Shown: piece by piece, positions 1-9,229 of the stretch | Position numbering within the stretch: the first letter of the stretch is position 1 | Layout of the letters: every line of letters begins with the position of its first letter | Assembly: GCF_014646335.1 (NCBI RefSeq) | Contig: NZ_BMNG01000003.1 | Location: 393,560-457,559 of the forward strand | Direction of reading: 5' to 3' | Origin: Streptomyces lasiicapitis | Lineage (GTDB): Bacteria; Actinomycetota; Actinomycetes; Streptomycetales; Streptomycetaceae | Length of the DNA: 64,000 nt | The notes under the pieces: model-generated | What the model was told of the DNA's origin: nothing | The model's input: the letters and a program-made list of their open reading frames with translations, nothing else | Database searches by the model: none | Translations under genes and position numbers: made by a program

Positions 1-2
1 CG

Positions 3-503
3 GTCACCGAGACCGTGACGGCCGGCGCGGCCCCCGCGGACTCGGACGCCTCCCCTTCGGCGGAGCCGGAGGCCGAGTCCGAGCCCGAGTCGGCCCCCGA
101 GCCCGACGACGACACCCTCGGCCTCACCGGCACCGCCGTCTACGAGAACAAGAACCAGGTGTCCCTCGCCGCCTTCTCCCGCGGCGTCTCGGGCGCGTAC
201 GCCTCCCCGGAGAAGACCCTGTACGTGAAGTTCACCCTGAAGCTCAAGAACAGCACGCCCAAGGTCATCGACGTGAGCGAACTGTCGGTCCTCTGTCAGT
301 ACGGCGACGAGGGCAGGGGCGGCGAGGAGATCTTCGACAGCGAGTACGGCCTCGACGGCCGGCCCCAGACCCATCTGCGCCCCGGCCGCTCCATTACGGC
401 CACCCTCGCCTGCGAACTGCCCAAGTCGCAGACGTACGTGCAGATCGAGGTCACCCCGGACTTCGAGGCGGAGCCGGCGATCTTCGCGGGGAAGGTGAAG
501 TAG
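3..503 (+). CDS. Putative secreted/lipoprotein DUF4352-like protein, 5' end outside window
   Basis: The reading frame is open from the left edge, so the N-terminus (probably a signal peptide or lipobox) lies outside the window. What is visible is an acidic Ser/Pro/Glu-rich linker of about 35 residues (many PEAESEPE-type repeats), followed by a compact beta-rich domain of about 120 residues containing YVKFTLKLKNSTPKVIDVS. That pattern is typical of immunoglobulin-like DUF4352 domains of Gram-positive surface proteins. No catalytic motif is visible. The 3' end overlaps the convergent DJ-1 gene by 53 bp. The family assignment is by pattern only. Confidence 0.6.
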   Translation, partial: VTETVTAGAAPADSDASPSAEPEAESEPESAPEPDDDTLGLTGTAVYENKNQVSLAAFSRGVSGAYASPEKTLYVKFTLKLKNSTPKVIDVSELSVLCQYGDEGRGGEEIFDSEYGLDGRPQTHLRPGRSITATLACELPKSQTYVQIEVTPDFEAEPAIFAGKVK

Positions 504-1146
504 GCGGGCTCAGAGCGCGGGCCCGTTCGAGCACCTCGGGCGGGGCCTTGGCCACCGAGCCGGTGTCGAAGGGTGGTTGTGGGTCGTATTCGGTGTAGAG
601 CTGGATGGCCTGCGCCGTCACGTCGTCGGTGAGCAGGGCGGCAAGGCGGACTGCCATGTCGATGCCGGAGGAGACCCCGGCCGAGGTGATCACCCTGCCC
701 TGCCGGACCACCCGCTCGGGGGTGTAGACGGCGCCGTACGACTCCAGGTCGGCGGCCGCGTCCCAGTGGGTGGTGGCGGTCAGGCCGTCGAGGAGGCCGG
801 CCGCGCCGAGCACCAGGGAACCGGTGCAGACCGAGGTGGTGAAGCGGGTGCCGGCGTGCGTCCGGCGCACCCAGCCGAGGAAATCGGCGTCGTCCACCAT
901 GGCCTTGAAGCTGCCACCGCCCGGGATCAGGAGGACGTCGCACTGCTCCACCTCGGCGTACCCGGTCGGGACGTGCACGGGCAGGGAGCCCAACACGTCC
1001 TGGACGAGGCCAGGTTCGGCCGTGACGAACCGTACGGTGGCGCCGGGCACGTACGCGAGGATCTCGTACGGCCCGATCGCGTCGAGCGGTTCGAAGTGGT
1101 CGAAGAGCGGGATCACGATGTCCGTGCGCCGCGGAGTAGCCACCAC
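451..1146 (-). CDS. DJ-1/PfpI family protein (isonitrile hydratase-like)
   Basis: A 231-aa member of the DJ-1/PfpI (GATase1-like) superfamily. It has the nucleophile elbow TTSVCTGSLVLGAAGLL with the reactive Cys near residue 107, followed by the ATTHW segment seen in InhA isonitrile hydratases and in the N-terminal domain of GATase1-AraC regulators. No AraC helix-turn-helix follows, so this is a stand-alone enzyme-type member. The GTG start is chosen because GGAAGG lies 9 nt upstream; a second GTG follows directly. It is the last gene of the minus-strand cluster, 16 bp after an ABC permease, and could act on a reactive product or give protection. Its substrate is unknown. The 3' end overlaps the convergent upstream gene. 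Confidence 0.85.
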   Translation of the reverse strand: MVATPRRTDIVIPLFDHFEPLDAIGPYEILAYVPGATVRFVTAEPGLVQDVLGSLPVHVPTGYAEVEQCDVLLIPGGGSFKAMVDDADFLGWVRRTHAGTRFTTSVCTGSLVLGAAGLLDGLTATTHWDAAADLESYGAVYTPERVVRQGRVITSAGVSSGIDMAVRLAALLTDDVTAQAIQLYTEYDPQPPFDTGSVAKAPPEVLERARALSPPTSPSPRRSPAPPRSPG

Positions 1147-1162
1147 TTGGATGTGCCTTCCG

Positions 1163-2044
1163 TCAGTTGTTGCGTGCGTAGAACGCCACCCCGCGCCGCC
1201 ACCACGCGAGCCCCGACCACAGCAGGGCCGCCGCGACGGCGGGGAAGGCGAAGGCCAGGGCCGCGGAGAAGGGCGCCGTGTCGGCGTGGCCCGTGAGCCA
1301 TGCCGCGGGGTAGAAGCCCGCGAAGGCGATGGGGAGGACGAAGGTGAAGGCACCCTGCAGCACCCAGGGGAACAGGCCCAGCGGGTAGTTGCCGAAGGTG
1401 CCCGACACGCTGTCCAGCCAGAAGAACAGGGACTCGCTGCCCCGGAAGCGCAGGACGAGCGCCGCGATGTGCAGGTTCAGGCCCAGCTCGATCACCAGGG
1501 CGCCGACGACGGCCGCCAGCAGGAACGCCACCATGCCCACGGTCCACTCGACGTCGAGGAGGGACAGGCACACGCTGAGCGACGCGCACGCGACGACGAG
1601 GTCGCCGACGGCGTTCACCGGAGCCTCGTACGTGAAGACCTGGAGCAGCACGGGGGCCGGGCGGGTGCGGAAGGCGTCGAAGCGTCCGTCCCGCAAGAGA
1701 TGGGGGAGCAGTCCGAGGTTGCCGAAGAAGAGCATGTACAGGCCGTGGCCCAGCATGCGGATGCTGTTGATGAGCAGGACCTCGCCCACTCCCCAGCCGG
1801 CCAGGGAGGGGAAGCGGCCGAAGATGACCGTGGCGAACAGGAGCACCGTCACCTGGTAGGTGACTCCGTTGGCGATGGCCATGGCGAAGTCCGCGCGGTT
1901 GGCCAACTGGCTGCGAACACCGGCGCGCAGGATGACCGCGGCGAGCCGCATACGGCCCACGGGGCGGCGCACGGGCGACTCCGGCACCAGCGGCTTGACG
2001 TGGCCGGAGCGCGGGGAAGGGGGCATCGCAGACATCGGAGACAT
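1163..2044 (-). CDS. ABC-2 family transporter permease
   Basis: A 293-aa membrane protein with about six hydrophobic segments, including VTYQVTVLLFATVIFG, GMVAFLLAAVVGALVIELGL and LPIAFAGFYPAAWLTG. The layout and the central LLLRDGRFDAFRTRP-like region match the ABC-2/DUF990 permeases that pair with a second permease and one ATPase in actinobacterial exporters. The ATG lies 4 nt after the stop of the preceding permease, so the two are probably translationally coupled. A later ATG in front of RLAAVILRAG is an alternative start. With its two neighbours it probably exports the product of this cluster or gives self-resistance. Confidence 0.8.
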   Translation of the reverse strand: MSPMSAMPPSPRSGHVKPLVPESPVRRPVGRMRLAAVILRAGVRSQLANRADFAMAIANGVTYQVTVLLFATVIFGRFPSLAGWGVGEVLLINSIRMLGHGLYMLFFGNLGLLPHLLRDGRFDAFRTRPAPVLLQVFTYEAPVNAVGDLVVACASLSVCLSLLDVEWTVGMVAFLLAAVVGALVIELGLNLHIAALVLRFRGSESLFFWLDSVSGTFGNYPLGLFPWVLQGAFTFVLPIAFAGFYPAAWLTGHADTAPFSAALAFAFPAVAAALLWSGLAWWRRGVAFYARNN

Positions 2045-2048
2045 CGGA

Positions 2049-2921
2049 TCAACCACCCAGGACGAGGAGGCGGCGCGCCGCGCGACGCCACACGAGGCGG
2101 CCGACGGCGGCCAACAGGAGGCACCACACGGCCTGTTCGAGCAGCTGGGGCCAGGCGTCGGCGGCCGCGATGCGGCCCGTGTAGAGGGAGACGGGCACAT
2201 GCACGGTCGCGGAGAACGGCAGATGGCCGGAGACGGCGGTGAACCACGAGGGGAAGAACCACAGAGGGATCAGCGCGCCGGAGAGCAGCGTCTGCGCGAA
2301 CGCCGCGAGACGGTTGATGCCGAAGCTGGTGATGGTCCAGAAACTCGTCAGGTCCACCAGGAGCGCCAGGTGGTAGAAGACGCCCTGGCCCAGCGCGTAC
2401 GAGAGAGTGGCGACCGACGCTGCGGCGGCCGAGGGCGGCGCGGCGACCAGGCCGGTCGCCAGGCCGATGGCCAGGCCCGAGAGCAGCCAGGTCGTGGCGT
2501 ACAGGCTCTCGCCGAGACCCCGCCAGGCGCAGTAGCGGCGGGCGGAGACGGGCCGGGTGAACCAGAACACCACGGATCCGTCCCGGATCTTGCTCTGCGC
2601 GGTCTCCTGGGACGCGCCTTCCATGATGACGCGGCCGGTGCCCATGAGGGTGGCGAGGACGGAGTACGTCACGGCCTGGGTGACGTCCATGCCCGCGACC
2701 GTGTCATCGCCCTCGCCGTACAGGGCGCGCCACAGCAGGACATAGAGGAAGACCTGGGTGACGATGATGAACGCGGTCGCCGCGATGCGCGGGCGGTACG
2801 CCCACTCCGTACGCGGCACCAGCGCCGCGAGGCGGTGGGCGCGCGATCGCCGACGTCCCGCCGTCGCCCGATCTCCCGCCGACGCCTGCATTCCCAAGGA
2901 CTCGGGCCCCGGAGCGGTCAT
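2049..2921 (-). CDS. ABC-2 family transporter permease (partner)
   Basis: A 290-aa integral membrane protein with about six transmembrane stretches, for example ATAFIIVTQVFLYVLLW and LLSGLAIGLATGLVAAPPSA. The element GSVVFWFTRPVSARRY is typical of the COG4587-type partner of the COG3694-type permease. The ATG overlaps the ATPase stop codon (ATGA), so ATPase and permease are coupled. The ATPase with two dissimilar permeases is the usual composition of this exporter family. The substrate cannot be read from sequence; the cluster context suggests a small molecule. Confidence 0.82.
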   Translation of the reverse strand: MTAPGPESLGMQASAGDRATAGRRRSRAHRLAALVPRTEWAYRPRIAATAFIIVTQVFLYVLLWRALYGEGDDTVAGMDVTQAVTYSVLATLMGTGRVIMEGASQETAQSKIRDGSVVFWFTRPVSARRYCAWRGLGESLYATTWLLSGLAIGLATGLVAAPPSAAAASVATLSYALGQGVFYHLALLVDLTSFWTITSFGINRLAAFAQTLLSGALIPLWFFPSWFTAVSGHLPFSATVHVPVSLYTGRIAAADAWPQLLEQAVWCLLLAAVGRLVWRRAARRLLVLGG

Positions 2922-3943
2922 GCCGGGCCTCCCGTGGGGGCCGCCGCGGCGGCGGTCTCCGGGCGGCGCGCGTACAGGGTGCGCAGGACGTCCTCGACCT
3001 TCGTGCCGTCGAAGACCACGGAGCGTACGGAGTGTGCGGACAGCAACTCGTCGGTGACCTGGCGCTGTTCGGCACCGGGGTGCGGGCGCAGATGGACGGT
3101 CGTGCCGTCGGCGGACACGACCTCGGCGGTGCGCAGGCTCAGCGGTCCGGGCGGCGTCTCGAACTCCACCACGACGGTGCGCCGGTGGTGCGCCGCCCCG
3201 GCGAGTTCGCCGCGCTCGCCGTCGAAGACGACACGGCCCGCGTCGATGACGACGAGGCGCCGGCACAGGGCCTCCACCTCCGCCATGTCGTGGGTGGTGA
3301 GCACGATCGTGTGGTCGCCGGTGCGCGCCAAGTCGCCGAGCAGGGTGCGTACTTGGTCCTTGACGAGGACGTCGAGGCCGATGGTCGGCTCGTCGAGGAA
3401 CAGCAGTGGGGGCCGGTGCAGGAGAGCCGCCGCCAGATCGCAGCGCACCCGCTGGCCGAGCGAGAGGAAGCGCACGGGCGTGTCCCAGAAGGACGACAGG
3501 GCAAGGACGTCGTTCAGCTCGGTGAGCGTGGCGCGGAACTCCGCCTCGGGCAGGCCGTAGATGTCGCGCAGGATCGTGAAGGAGTCGTGCGCGGGCAGGT
3601 CCCACCACAGCTGGGTGCGCTGACCGAAGGTGACGCCCATGGTGTGCGCGTTGCGCTCGCGGTCGGCGTAGGGGTCCAGGCCGTAGAGGCGGGCGGTGCC
3701 CGACTCCGGGAGCAGCAGGCCGGTCATGACCTTGATGAGCGTGGACTTGCCCGCGCCGTTCTGGCCGAGCAGCCCGATGAACTCGCCCGTCTCGACGGTC
3801 ATGCCGACCTCGCTGAGCGCCGCCGTGCGCCGCGCCCGCCGCCGCTGGAAGGGCCGCTTCCAGGAGCGGCCCTCGGTGCTTTCCCAGCTGCGGAAGGTCT
3901 TGGTGACGCGGTCGACGCGGATGGCCGGGGGCGGCGCGCTCAC
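2918..3943 (-). CDS. ABC transporter ATP-binding protein
   Basis: A 341-aa ATPase of the ABC-2 exporter class. Visible motifs are Walker A GQNGAGKST (about residues 60-68), a signature region FLSLGQR (about 159-165), Walker B LLFLDEPTIGLD (about 180-191) and the H-loop LTTHD. The serine-leucine-glycine-glutamine signature instead of LSGGQ is usual in the COG4586 group. A C-terminal domain of about 100 residues follows the nucleotide-binding domain. The GTG start overlaps the upstream stop (GTGA) and the stop overlaps the next ATG (ATGA), placing it in the middle of a tightly coupled operon. It powers the two downstream permeases. Confidence 0.92.
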   Translation of the reverse strand: MSAPPPAIRVDRVTKTFRSWESTEGRSWKRPFQRRRARRTAALSEVGMTVETGEFIGLLGQNGAGKSTLIKVMTGLLLPESGTARLYGLDPYADRERNAHTMGVTFGQRTQLWWDLPAHDSFTILRDIYGLPEAEFRATLTELNDVLALSSFWDTPVRFLSLGQRVRCDLAAALLHRPPLLFLDEPTIGLDVLVKDQVRTLLGDLARTGDHTIVLTTHDMAEVEALCRRLVVIDAGRVVFDGERGELAGAAHHRRTVVVEFETPPGPLSLRTAEVVSADGTTVHLRPHPGAEQRQVTDELLSAHSVRSVVFDGTKVEDVLRTLYARRPETAAAAAPTGGPA

Positions 3944-5109
3944 GCGCCCGCTTCCGTGCCCGAGCCCGTGTTCGCGTCCGTGCCCGCGCTCGCCTCCGCG
4001 CCCCGCGCCACGCCGTCCGCCACCAGCGGCGCGAGCAGTTCGCCCACGCCCGCGAGCCATCCCGCGGGCACCACGCGGCGCAGCGCGCCGGGCGCGAGCG
4101 TGGCGAGCGCGGCGGGGGCCAGGGGGGCGGCGAAGTCGGGCGCACCGCCGCTCTCGTGGGTCACCACGCCCAGGGCGTAGGCAGTCGTCCAGATCTCGGT
4201 GAGCAGCACGTCGCTGACCCGGTCGTGTACGAAGCCACGGTGCGGCAACCGGTCCAGCGCCTCGCGCAACGCCTCGACGACGCGTGCGCGGGGGATGCCG
4301 CGCTCCAGGAGGGCGTCCTCGGCCGGGACGCGCCGCCAGCCGTCGGGGGCCGAGGCGTCGCGCACGTAGGCGACGGCGAGCTGTTCCCACCAGCAGAAGT
4401 ACGGAACGGTGTCCAGACGGACGAGCTCCTGCGGGCCCTGCGGGAGAGCGGGGGCCGTGGTGGGGAAGCAGGCGGCGCTGCGCGGCCCCATCACGTCGTT
4501 GCCGACGAGGCTCGCGGGGTTGGCGTGGTCGACGAGGCCCGCGACCGGCACGACGGTCTCCGTTCCGGCGGCGGCGAGGTAGCCGAGGAGCGCCACGTCG
4601 TCGGTGTCCTCCTGGGCCGTCTTGGCGGTGGCGTACTCCTCGAAGCCGAGGGCGAGTTCGGCGGGGAGCACGAGGGCGACCGAGGGCAGGTAGTCGTCGA
4701 CGACGGGCGCCCAGGCGTGGCCGCGCAGGGCGGCGACGCGCACGGCGTTGGCGGTGCGCGAGCCCCACTCCGTGAACAGGCTCAGGGACGCGGCGGGCCG
4801 GGCGGCGATCAAGTCCCGTACGCGCGCGGCGAAGTCGGGGGCGAGGATCGCGTCGTCCTGGAGCACGAGGTGGTGGGTGGCGCCGGGGGCGACCGACTGC
4901 CAGGCGAGCCGGGCGGTGCGCAGCGCGGAGGGCGGCCCGTCCGGGTCGGGGTCGGTGATCAGGCGGGCGTCCAGCTCGGGGTGGCGTGCGCACAGTGCGC
5001 GGGCGGCGTCCGCGCGCCGCGGGTGGGCCATCACCACGGTCGACAGGCGGATCTCTGGGGTGTCGGTGCCCTGGGCGTGGTGCTCGGGGGCGGCGGCGGG
5101 GGAGTTCAC
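3940..5109 (-). CDS. Glycosyltransferase-like protein of unknown specificity
   Basis: A 389-aa soluble protein. Near the N-terminus it has LSTVVMAHPRRADAARALC and then HHLVLQDDAILAPDF, with an Asp-Asp pair near residues 85-86. This recalls the nucleotide-sugar-binding beta strand and acidic motif of GT-A fold transferases. The C-terminal 200 residues are not recognisable. The GTG start has AAGGA 10 nt upstream; the stop overlaps the ATPase start (GTGA). It follows the GT2 protein gene by 68 bp, so the cluster may attach or process sugars in two steps. Another nucleotidyl-binding role is possible. Confidence 0.6.
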   Translation of the reverse strand: MNSPAAAPEHHAQGTDTPEIRLSTVVMAHPRRADAARALCARHPELDARLITDPDPDGPPSALRTARLAWQSVAPGATHHLVLQDDAILAPDFAARVRDLIAARPAASLSLFTEWGSRTANAVRVAALRGHAWAPVVDDYLPSVALVLPAELALGFEEYATAKTAQEDTDDVALLGYLAAAGTETVVPVAGLVDHANPASLVGNDVMGPRSAACFPTTAPALPQGPQELVRLDTVPYFCWWEQLAVAYVRDASAPDGWRRVPAEDALLERGIPRARVVEALREALDRLPHRGFVHDRVSDVLLTEIWTTAYALGVVTHESGGAPDFAAPLAPAALATLAPGALRRVVPAGWLAGVGELLAPLVADGVARGAEASAGTDANTGSGTEAGA

Positions 5110-5177
5110 GGTGGGGAGATCCTTTGCGTCGTACGGGTGTTGAGCGGGGTCGGTGGTCGGTCGGGGGTGGGCCGGGG

Positions 5178-6755
5178 TCAGCGTTCCGTCTTGCCCATGG
5201 CGAGCGGGCGCCGGGCGAGCGGGCCGAGGGCGCGGGCGGTGGCGAGGCGCAGAGGGCCGAGCCAGTGCAGCACCGGTTGCAGGAGCATCAGGGGCAGCAG
5301 CAGTCCGGGCGCCCCGCCGCCGACCGGTGGTTCGGCCCGCGCGCGGGCGCCTTCGTGGCGTTCCAGGAAGCGGGTGGCGAGACTCATGCTGATCAGGGCA
5401 TGCAGGACCATATACGCGGCGGCCGCGACGGCCCACGTCAGGAGCGGCCGGTGGGCGCCGTTCACGGTCAGCACGGCGACGGCGGCGGCCACGCAGGGCG
5501 GCCCCAGGAACCACCACACGGTGTCCAGACCCTCCTTGACGAGCGTCACGGTGTTGCGCGGCCCGTAGGCGCGCAGCGCGGGATCACGGAGCAGCCGCAG
5601 ACAGCCCGCCACACTGCCGAGGGCGACGAGGCTGTACGCCTTCGCGAGCGCACCGACCCGGGCGTAGCGGTCCACGAGGTTGTGGACCGGAAGCACCACG
5701 GCGCTCTCTCCGGCGGCCGACAGTTTGTAGCCGACGAGGAGGTCGTCGACCGGCTCCTCGTACATGCCGATCAACACCAGTTTGTCGTGGCGGACGAACA
5801 GGCCCGCGCCGATGCCGTAGACGACCGGGGCCAGGGCCGTGCGCAGCCCGTCGGGCAGCCGCAGCGCGCGCAGCCGGGCCCTGGCCCGCAGCCGGTGCGC
5901 CTCGACGCCCATGCGGCGGCGCAGGTCGGCCACGGCGTGGGCGCGCAGCACCAGGTCGGCTACGCCGGGGCGGGCGGCGTGCGGGCGGCGCAGTTGGAGC
6001 GGCAGTTGCTGTACGAGGGTGGGCGGGGCGTGTCCCGCGCGGTGGGCCTTGTCGGTCTCGTGGGCGAGATGGCGCAGCGTGGTGCGGTCCGGCTGGGAGT
6101 CCGCGTCGTAGACGCCGACGTAGGTGCGGGACGGGACGGCGTCCCGGGGCAGCAGGTCGCCGAGTCGCTCGACCGCGTACACCAGTTGACTGCTCTTCGC
6201 GCCTGACGGCTCGTCATAGTGCAGGTGGTGCAAGGCGGTCTTGGGATGACGGGCGGCGATGTCGGGAAGCAGTGCCGAGGCCACGTCCCGGGTGGTGGGG
6301 GTGGCGGTGATCTCGTCGCGCAGCACCCGCGACGGCTCCGTGGCGGTCCGCACCCGGGCCGCCACGTCGCGGGCGCGGGAGGACGGCACGATGCCGGACA
6401 GGTGCGCCCCGGCGGTCGCGTCGTCCGGTGCCGCGCGCAGGAGCCGCTCCAGGTCCGGGAGTTCGGCGAGGTGATCCCGCCGGTCGCGCTCCTCGCGCTC
6501 GGTGGTGATCACGACGATGTGCAGCAGCTCGGACGGATAGTCGAGGCGGGCCACCGCGCCCACCACCTCGGACAGGAGGTCCTGTTCCCGCAGCGCCGGA
6601 ATGAGCAGGGCGACGTGCGGCGCGCCCTCGCCCGGCGCGGGGACGGGGGTGCGGCGTGCGGCCTGGAGCGCGCGTGCGGTGACGACGGCCCGGCCGGTGA
6701 GGAGGACTCCCCAGCCAAGTACGGTCCACAGTACGGCTGTTGCGAGGGTGTTCAT
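5178..6755 (-). CDS. Membrane-anchored family 2 glycosyltransferase
   Basis: A 525-aa protein. An N-terminal membrane helix (LATAVLWTVLGWGVLL) is followed by a GT2-type GT-A domain that begins HVALLIPALREQDLLSEVV and has a YVGVYDADSQPD acidic motif near residue 217. The C-terminal third has three to four hydrophobic helices (LGPPCVAAAVAVLTV, WAVAAAAYMVLHALI). This is the layout of processive or lipid-linked GT2 enzymes. A segment between the donor motif and the C-terminal helices is unusually Arg/Leu-rich. The ATG overlaps the stop of the PLP enzyme gene (ATGA). The sugar donor and acceptor are unknown. Confidence 0.78.
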   Translation of the reverse strand: MNTLATAVLWTVLGWGVLLTGRAVVTARALQAARRTPVPAPGEGAPHVALLIPALREQDLLSEVVGAVARLDYPSELLHIVVITTEREERDRRDHLAELPDLERLLRAAPDDATAGAHLSGIVPSSRARDVAARVRTATEPSRVLRDEITATPTTRDVASALLPDIAARHPKTALHHLHYDEPSGAKSSQLVYAVERLGDLLPRDAVPSRTYVGVYDADSQPDRTTLRHLAHETDKAHRAGHAPPTLVQQLPLQLRRPHAARPGVADLVLRAHAVADLRRRMGVEAHRLRARARLRALRLPDGLRTALAPVVYGIGAGLFVRHDKLVLIGMYEEPVDDLLVGYKLSAAGESAVVLPVHNLVDRYARVGALAKAYSLVALGSVAGCLRLLRDPALRAYGPRNTVTLVKEGLDTVWWFLGPPCVAAAVAVLTVNGAHRPLLTWAVAAAAYMVLHALISMSLATRFLERHEGARARAEPPVGGGAPGLLLPLMLLQPVLHWLGPLRLATARALGPLARRPLAMGKTER

Positions 6756-9229
6756 GCCGTGCTGCCCCTCACCGCGGACGCCTTGCCGCCGCTCGCCCCG
6801 GTGGGCCAGTGCGGGTGCCGGACGCCGTCGCGGTCGACGGCCGCGAGTTGCAGCCGACGGGCGACGGGGTGGAGGCGCTCGGCCCAGGCGACCACGTCCC
6901 GGGGTTCGAGGTTCTCGGGTTCGGTGACGTCGATGCCCTCCAGCTCCCGGCGCAGGCGGGCACCCAGGCCGAGGTCGACGGACATCTCGTACGAGCCTTC
7001 GCCCCGCACCTCTTCGAGGCCGGTGACCAGCCGCCCCTCCGCGAACCGCGGCAGCACCCGCGCGAGGCCGAGGTCCGCGGAGCGCGCGAGCAGCGGGCCG
7101 CCTTGGAGTGCCTCGGCGAGGAGGTCGTCCGTGCCGACCGTGCCGGTGAAGCCGCGCCCGACGGTGAGCGACACGATGACGTCGAAGAACCGGTTGGGGA
7201 AGCGCTGGTACTGGCCGCGCAGCAGGTGGCGGCGGCGCGGCAGCGCGGGGTCGGTGTGCTGCGCCACCCGCTCCAGGCGCGGCGGGGCGTCGCCGTCGGT
7301 CAGCGTGACCCTGAGCTCCAGCGAGGTGTCGATGGAGAAGGAGTAGTCGTCGCCGGTGCGGCGGATGCTGCGGGCGTCCTTGCCGACCTTGACGACCAGG
7401 GAGTCCTCGAACACCTGGAGCTCGTCGGCGTGCCAGCGGTCCCCCCACTTGTACTCGGCGGAGCGGAAGCCGCCGTCGCCGTGGAAGTTGGCGAGCAGGA
7501 CGGGGGTGTGCGGGCGCTCATCGGCGTCCTCGAAGACGGACAGGTGGGCGGCGCCGACCAGGGACAGCTTCTGCTGGTTGCGGTCCAGGACCTCCAGCGA
7601 GAACTTGCGCGGCGACAGGACGCCGAACAGCTCGTTGGCGAAGGGTGCGTCGAAGTCCGGTGCGTAGACGAGCAGTTCGCCGCCACCTTGCGCCTCGGTG
7701 TCGGTGGACGGCGGCCAGGTCTCCACCCGCAGTTGCTCGCCGAGTTCGGCGCGGTTGCGGAAGGTGTGGAAGGAGTAGGCGTGCGGGTAGTCGTCCGGGT
7801 CCCGGCGCTGGGGCGGGTGCACGACGAGATGGCGCAGGCAGGCGCTGGTGCCGCGCAGGTGCTTCAGCTCGGCGGGCACGGGCGGCTCGGTCGTGGCGCG
7901 CTCGGCTTCCGTGACGGGCGCGGGACGCCCCTCTGGACCGACGGGCGCGGCGAGGGCGGCCGCCAGATCGGCCCCGAACCCGTCGACATGACTCACCGTC
8001 ATGTGCGGCATCACGTAGAAGTGGTGGAAGAGACGGTCCGTCACGCGCCCCTGGGCGTCCGTCCAGGGCAGGGCGTTGCCGACGAGCCGGTAGTGCTCCC
8101 TGAGCGCGCCGGGGAGGTGCCCGCCCTCCGTGGAGAAGCCCACGACGAGGACGGTGTTCCCGGGCGAGGGCAGGAGCACCGCGTCCGGGTCCGCCGCCAG
8201 GATGACGTCGCCGAGGCGCCCCCTGAGGTCGAGACAGCCGCGGAACGTCTCGCGGTAGCCCTCGGCGGCGAGCCCGAAGACCAGGGACCACAGCGCGGCG
8301 GCGGTGGCGCCCGAGCGGGAGCCGGTGACCGTCTCGTCCACGAAGCCGGACATGGGAGCGGAGATCGCCCCGTGCCCGAGCAGGCCCTTGCGGCAGAGGA
8401 ACACCCCGCAGCTGTAGGGCATCAGACCCGACTTGTGGGGGTCGAGGACCATCGAGTGGACGAAGCGGTTGCGGAAGTCGAAGGGGATGTCCGGCGCGGT
8501 GAACGGCAGGATCATGCCGCCGTGCGCGGCGTCGACGTGGTGGAAGAACCGCAGCCGGGACGGCGCGTCGGTGCGGCGGCCCAGGAGCGCGCTGATCCGG
8601 TCGACCGGGTCGGTGAGGCCCGTGTTGTAGTAGCCCGCCGTGGAGACGACGATGACGCCGGTGTCCTCGCCGTCGGCCTCAAGGGCGTCGAAGGCCTCTT
8701 CCAGGGCGGCCGGTTCGAGGACCCAACTGGGCTTGGCGGGAAGGGCCTTGAAGCCCAGGTCCAGGATCTCGGCGGCCTTGGCGACGGAGTGGTGGGTGAG
8801 GGCGGAGGCGATGACGAGCACCCGGCGGCAGCCCGCGGCCCGCAGGGCGTTGCGGCCCACGCGCAGACCGGCGAGCGTCCCTTCGTTGGCGCCGCTGGTC
8901 AGATAGCCGTCGGCGGAGTCGGCGCGCATCAGGCCGCCCAGGGCGAGGACCGCCTCCCGCTCGAGCCGGCGGGTGCCGCGCACGCCGTCGCCGAAGCGGG
9001 TGTGCACGCCGACGTTGTTGGGGTTGCGGGCCGCGAACATGCCGGCGGCGTGCAGGGCGAGGGGGTGCGGCTCGCTCATCGCGAAGCCGAGCCGCACCGG
9101 GTCCTTCGCGGACCGCCACTCGGGCACCTCGGCGAGCCGGTCGGCCAGGACGGCGGCCAACTCGTCGGTGGGCAGCGCGGTTTCGGGGAACGGGTCGCAC
9201 TCGGTCGACCCGTCGTGCAGATCAGGCAT
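6752..9229 (-). CDS. PLP-dependent group II-type decarboxylase with long C-terminal extension
   Basis: An 825-aa protein. The N-terminal 450 or so residues are a fold-type I PLP enzyme related to group II amino-acid decarboxylases. They show TSGANEGTLAGL (cofactor phosphate region), HHVDAAHGG (ring-stacking and Asp segment) and VLDPHKSGLMPYSCG with the probable Schiff-base lysine at residue 266. About 340 further residues after position 480 are mostly beta-like and match nothing I recognise; typical decarboxylases are 450-500 aa. It probably decarboxylates or otherwise transforms an aromatic or basic amino acid in this pathway. The ATG overlaps the methyltransferase 3' end by 8 nt. Confidence 0.83.
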   Translation of the reverse strand: MPDLHDGSTECDPFPETALPTDELAAVLADRLAEVPEWRSAKDPVRLGFAMSEPHPLALHAAGMFAARNPNNVGVHTRFGDGVRGTRRLEREAVLALGGLMRADSADGYLTSGANEGTLAGLRVGRNALRAAGCRRVLVIASALTHHSVAKAAEILDLGFKALPAKPSWVLEPAALEEAFDALEADGEDTGVIVVSTAGYYNTGLTDPVDRISALLGRRTDAPSRLRFFHHVDAAHGGMILPFTAPDIPFDFRNRFVHSMVLDPHKSGLMPYSCGVFLCRKGLLGHGAISAPMSGFVDETVTGSRSGATAAALWSLVFGLAAEGYRETFRGCLDLRGRLGDVILAADPDAVLLPSPGNTVLVVGFSTEGGHLPGALREHYRLVGNALPWTDAQGRVTDRLFHHFYVMPHMTVSHVDGFGADLAAALAAPVGPEGRPAPVTEAERATTEPPVPAELKHLRGTSACLRHLVVHPPQRRDPDDYPHAYSFHTFRNRAELGEQLRVETWPPSTDTEAQGGGELLVYAPDFDAPFANELFGVLSPRKFSLEVLDRNQQKLSLVGAAHLSVFEDADERPHTPVLLANFHGDGGFRSAEYKWGDRWHADELQVFEDSLVVKVGKDARSIRRTGDDYSFSIDTSLELRVTLTDGDAPPRLERVAQHTDPALPRRRHLLRGQYQRFPNRFFDVIVSLTVGRGFTGTVGTDDLLAEALQGGPLLARSADLGLARVLPRFAEGRLVTGLEEVRGEGSYEMSVDLGLGARLRRELEGIDVTEPENLEPRDVVAWAERLHPVARRLQLAAVDRDGVRHPHWPTGASGGKASAVRGSTA

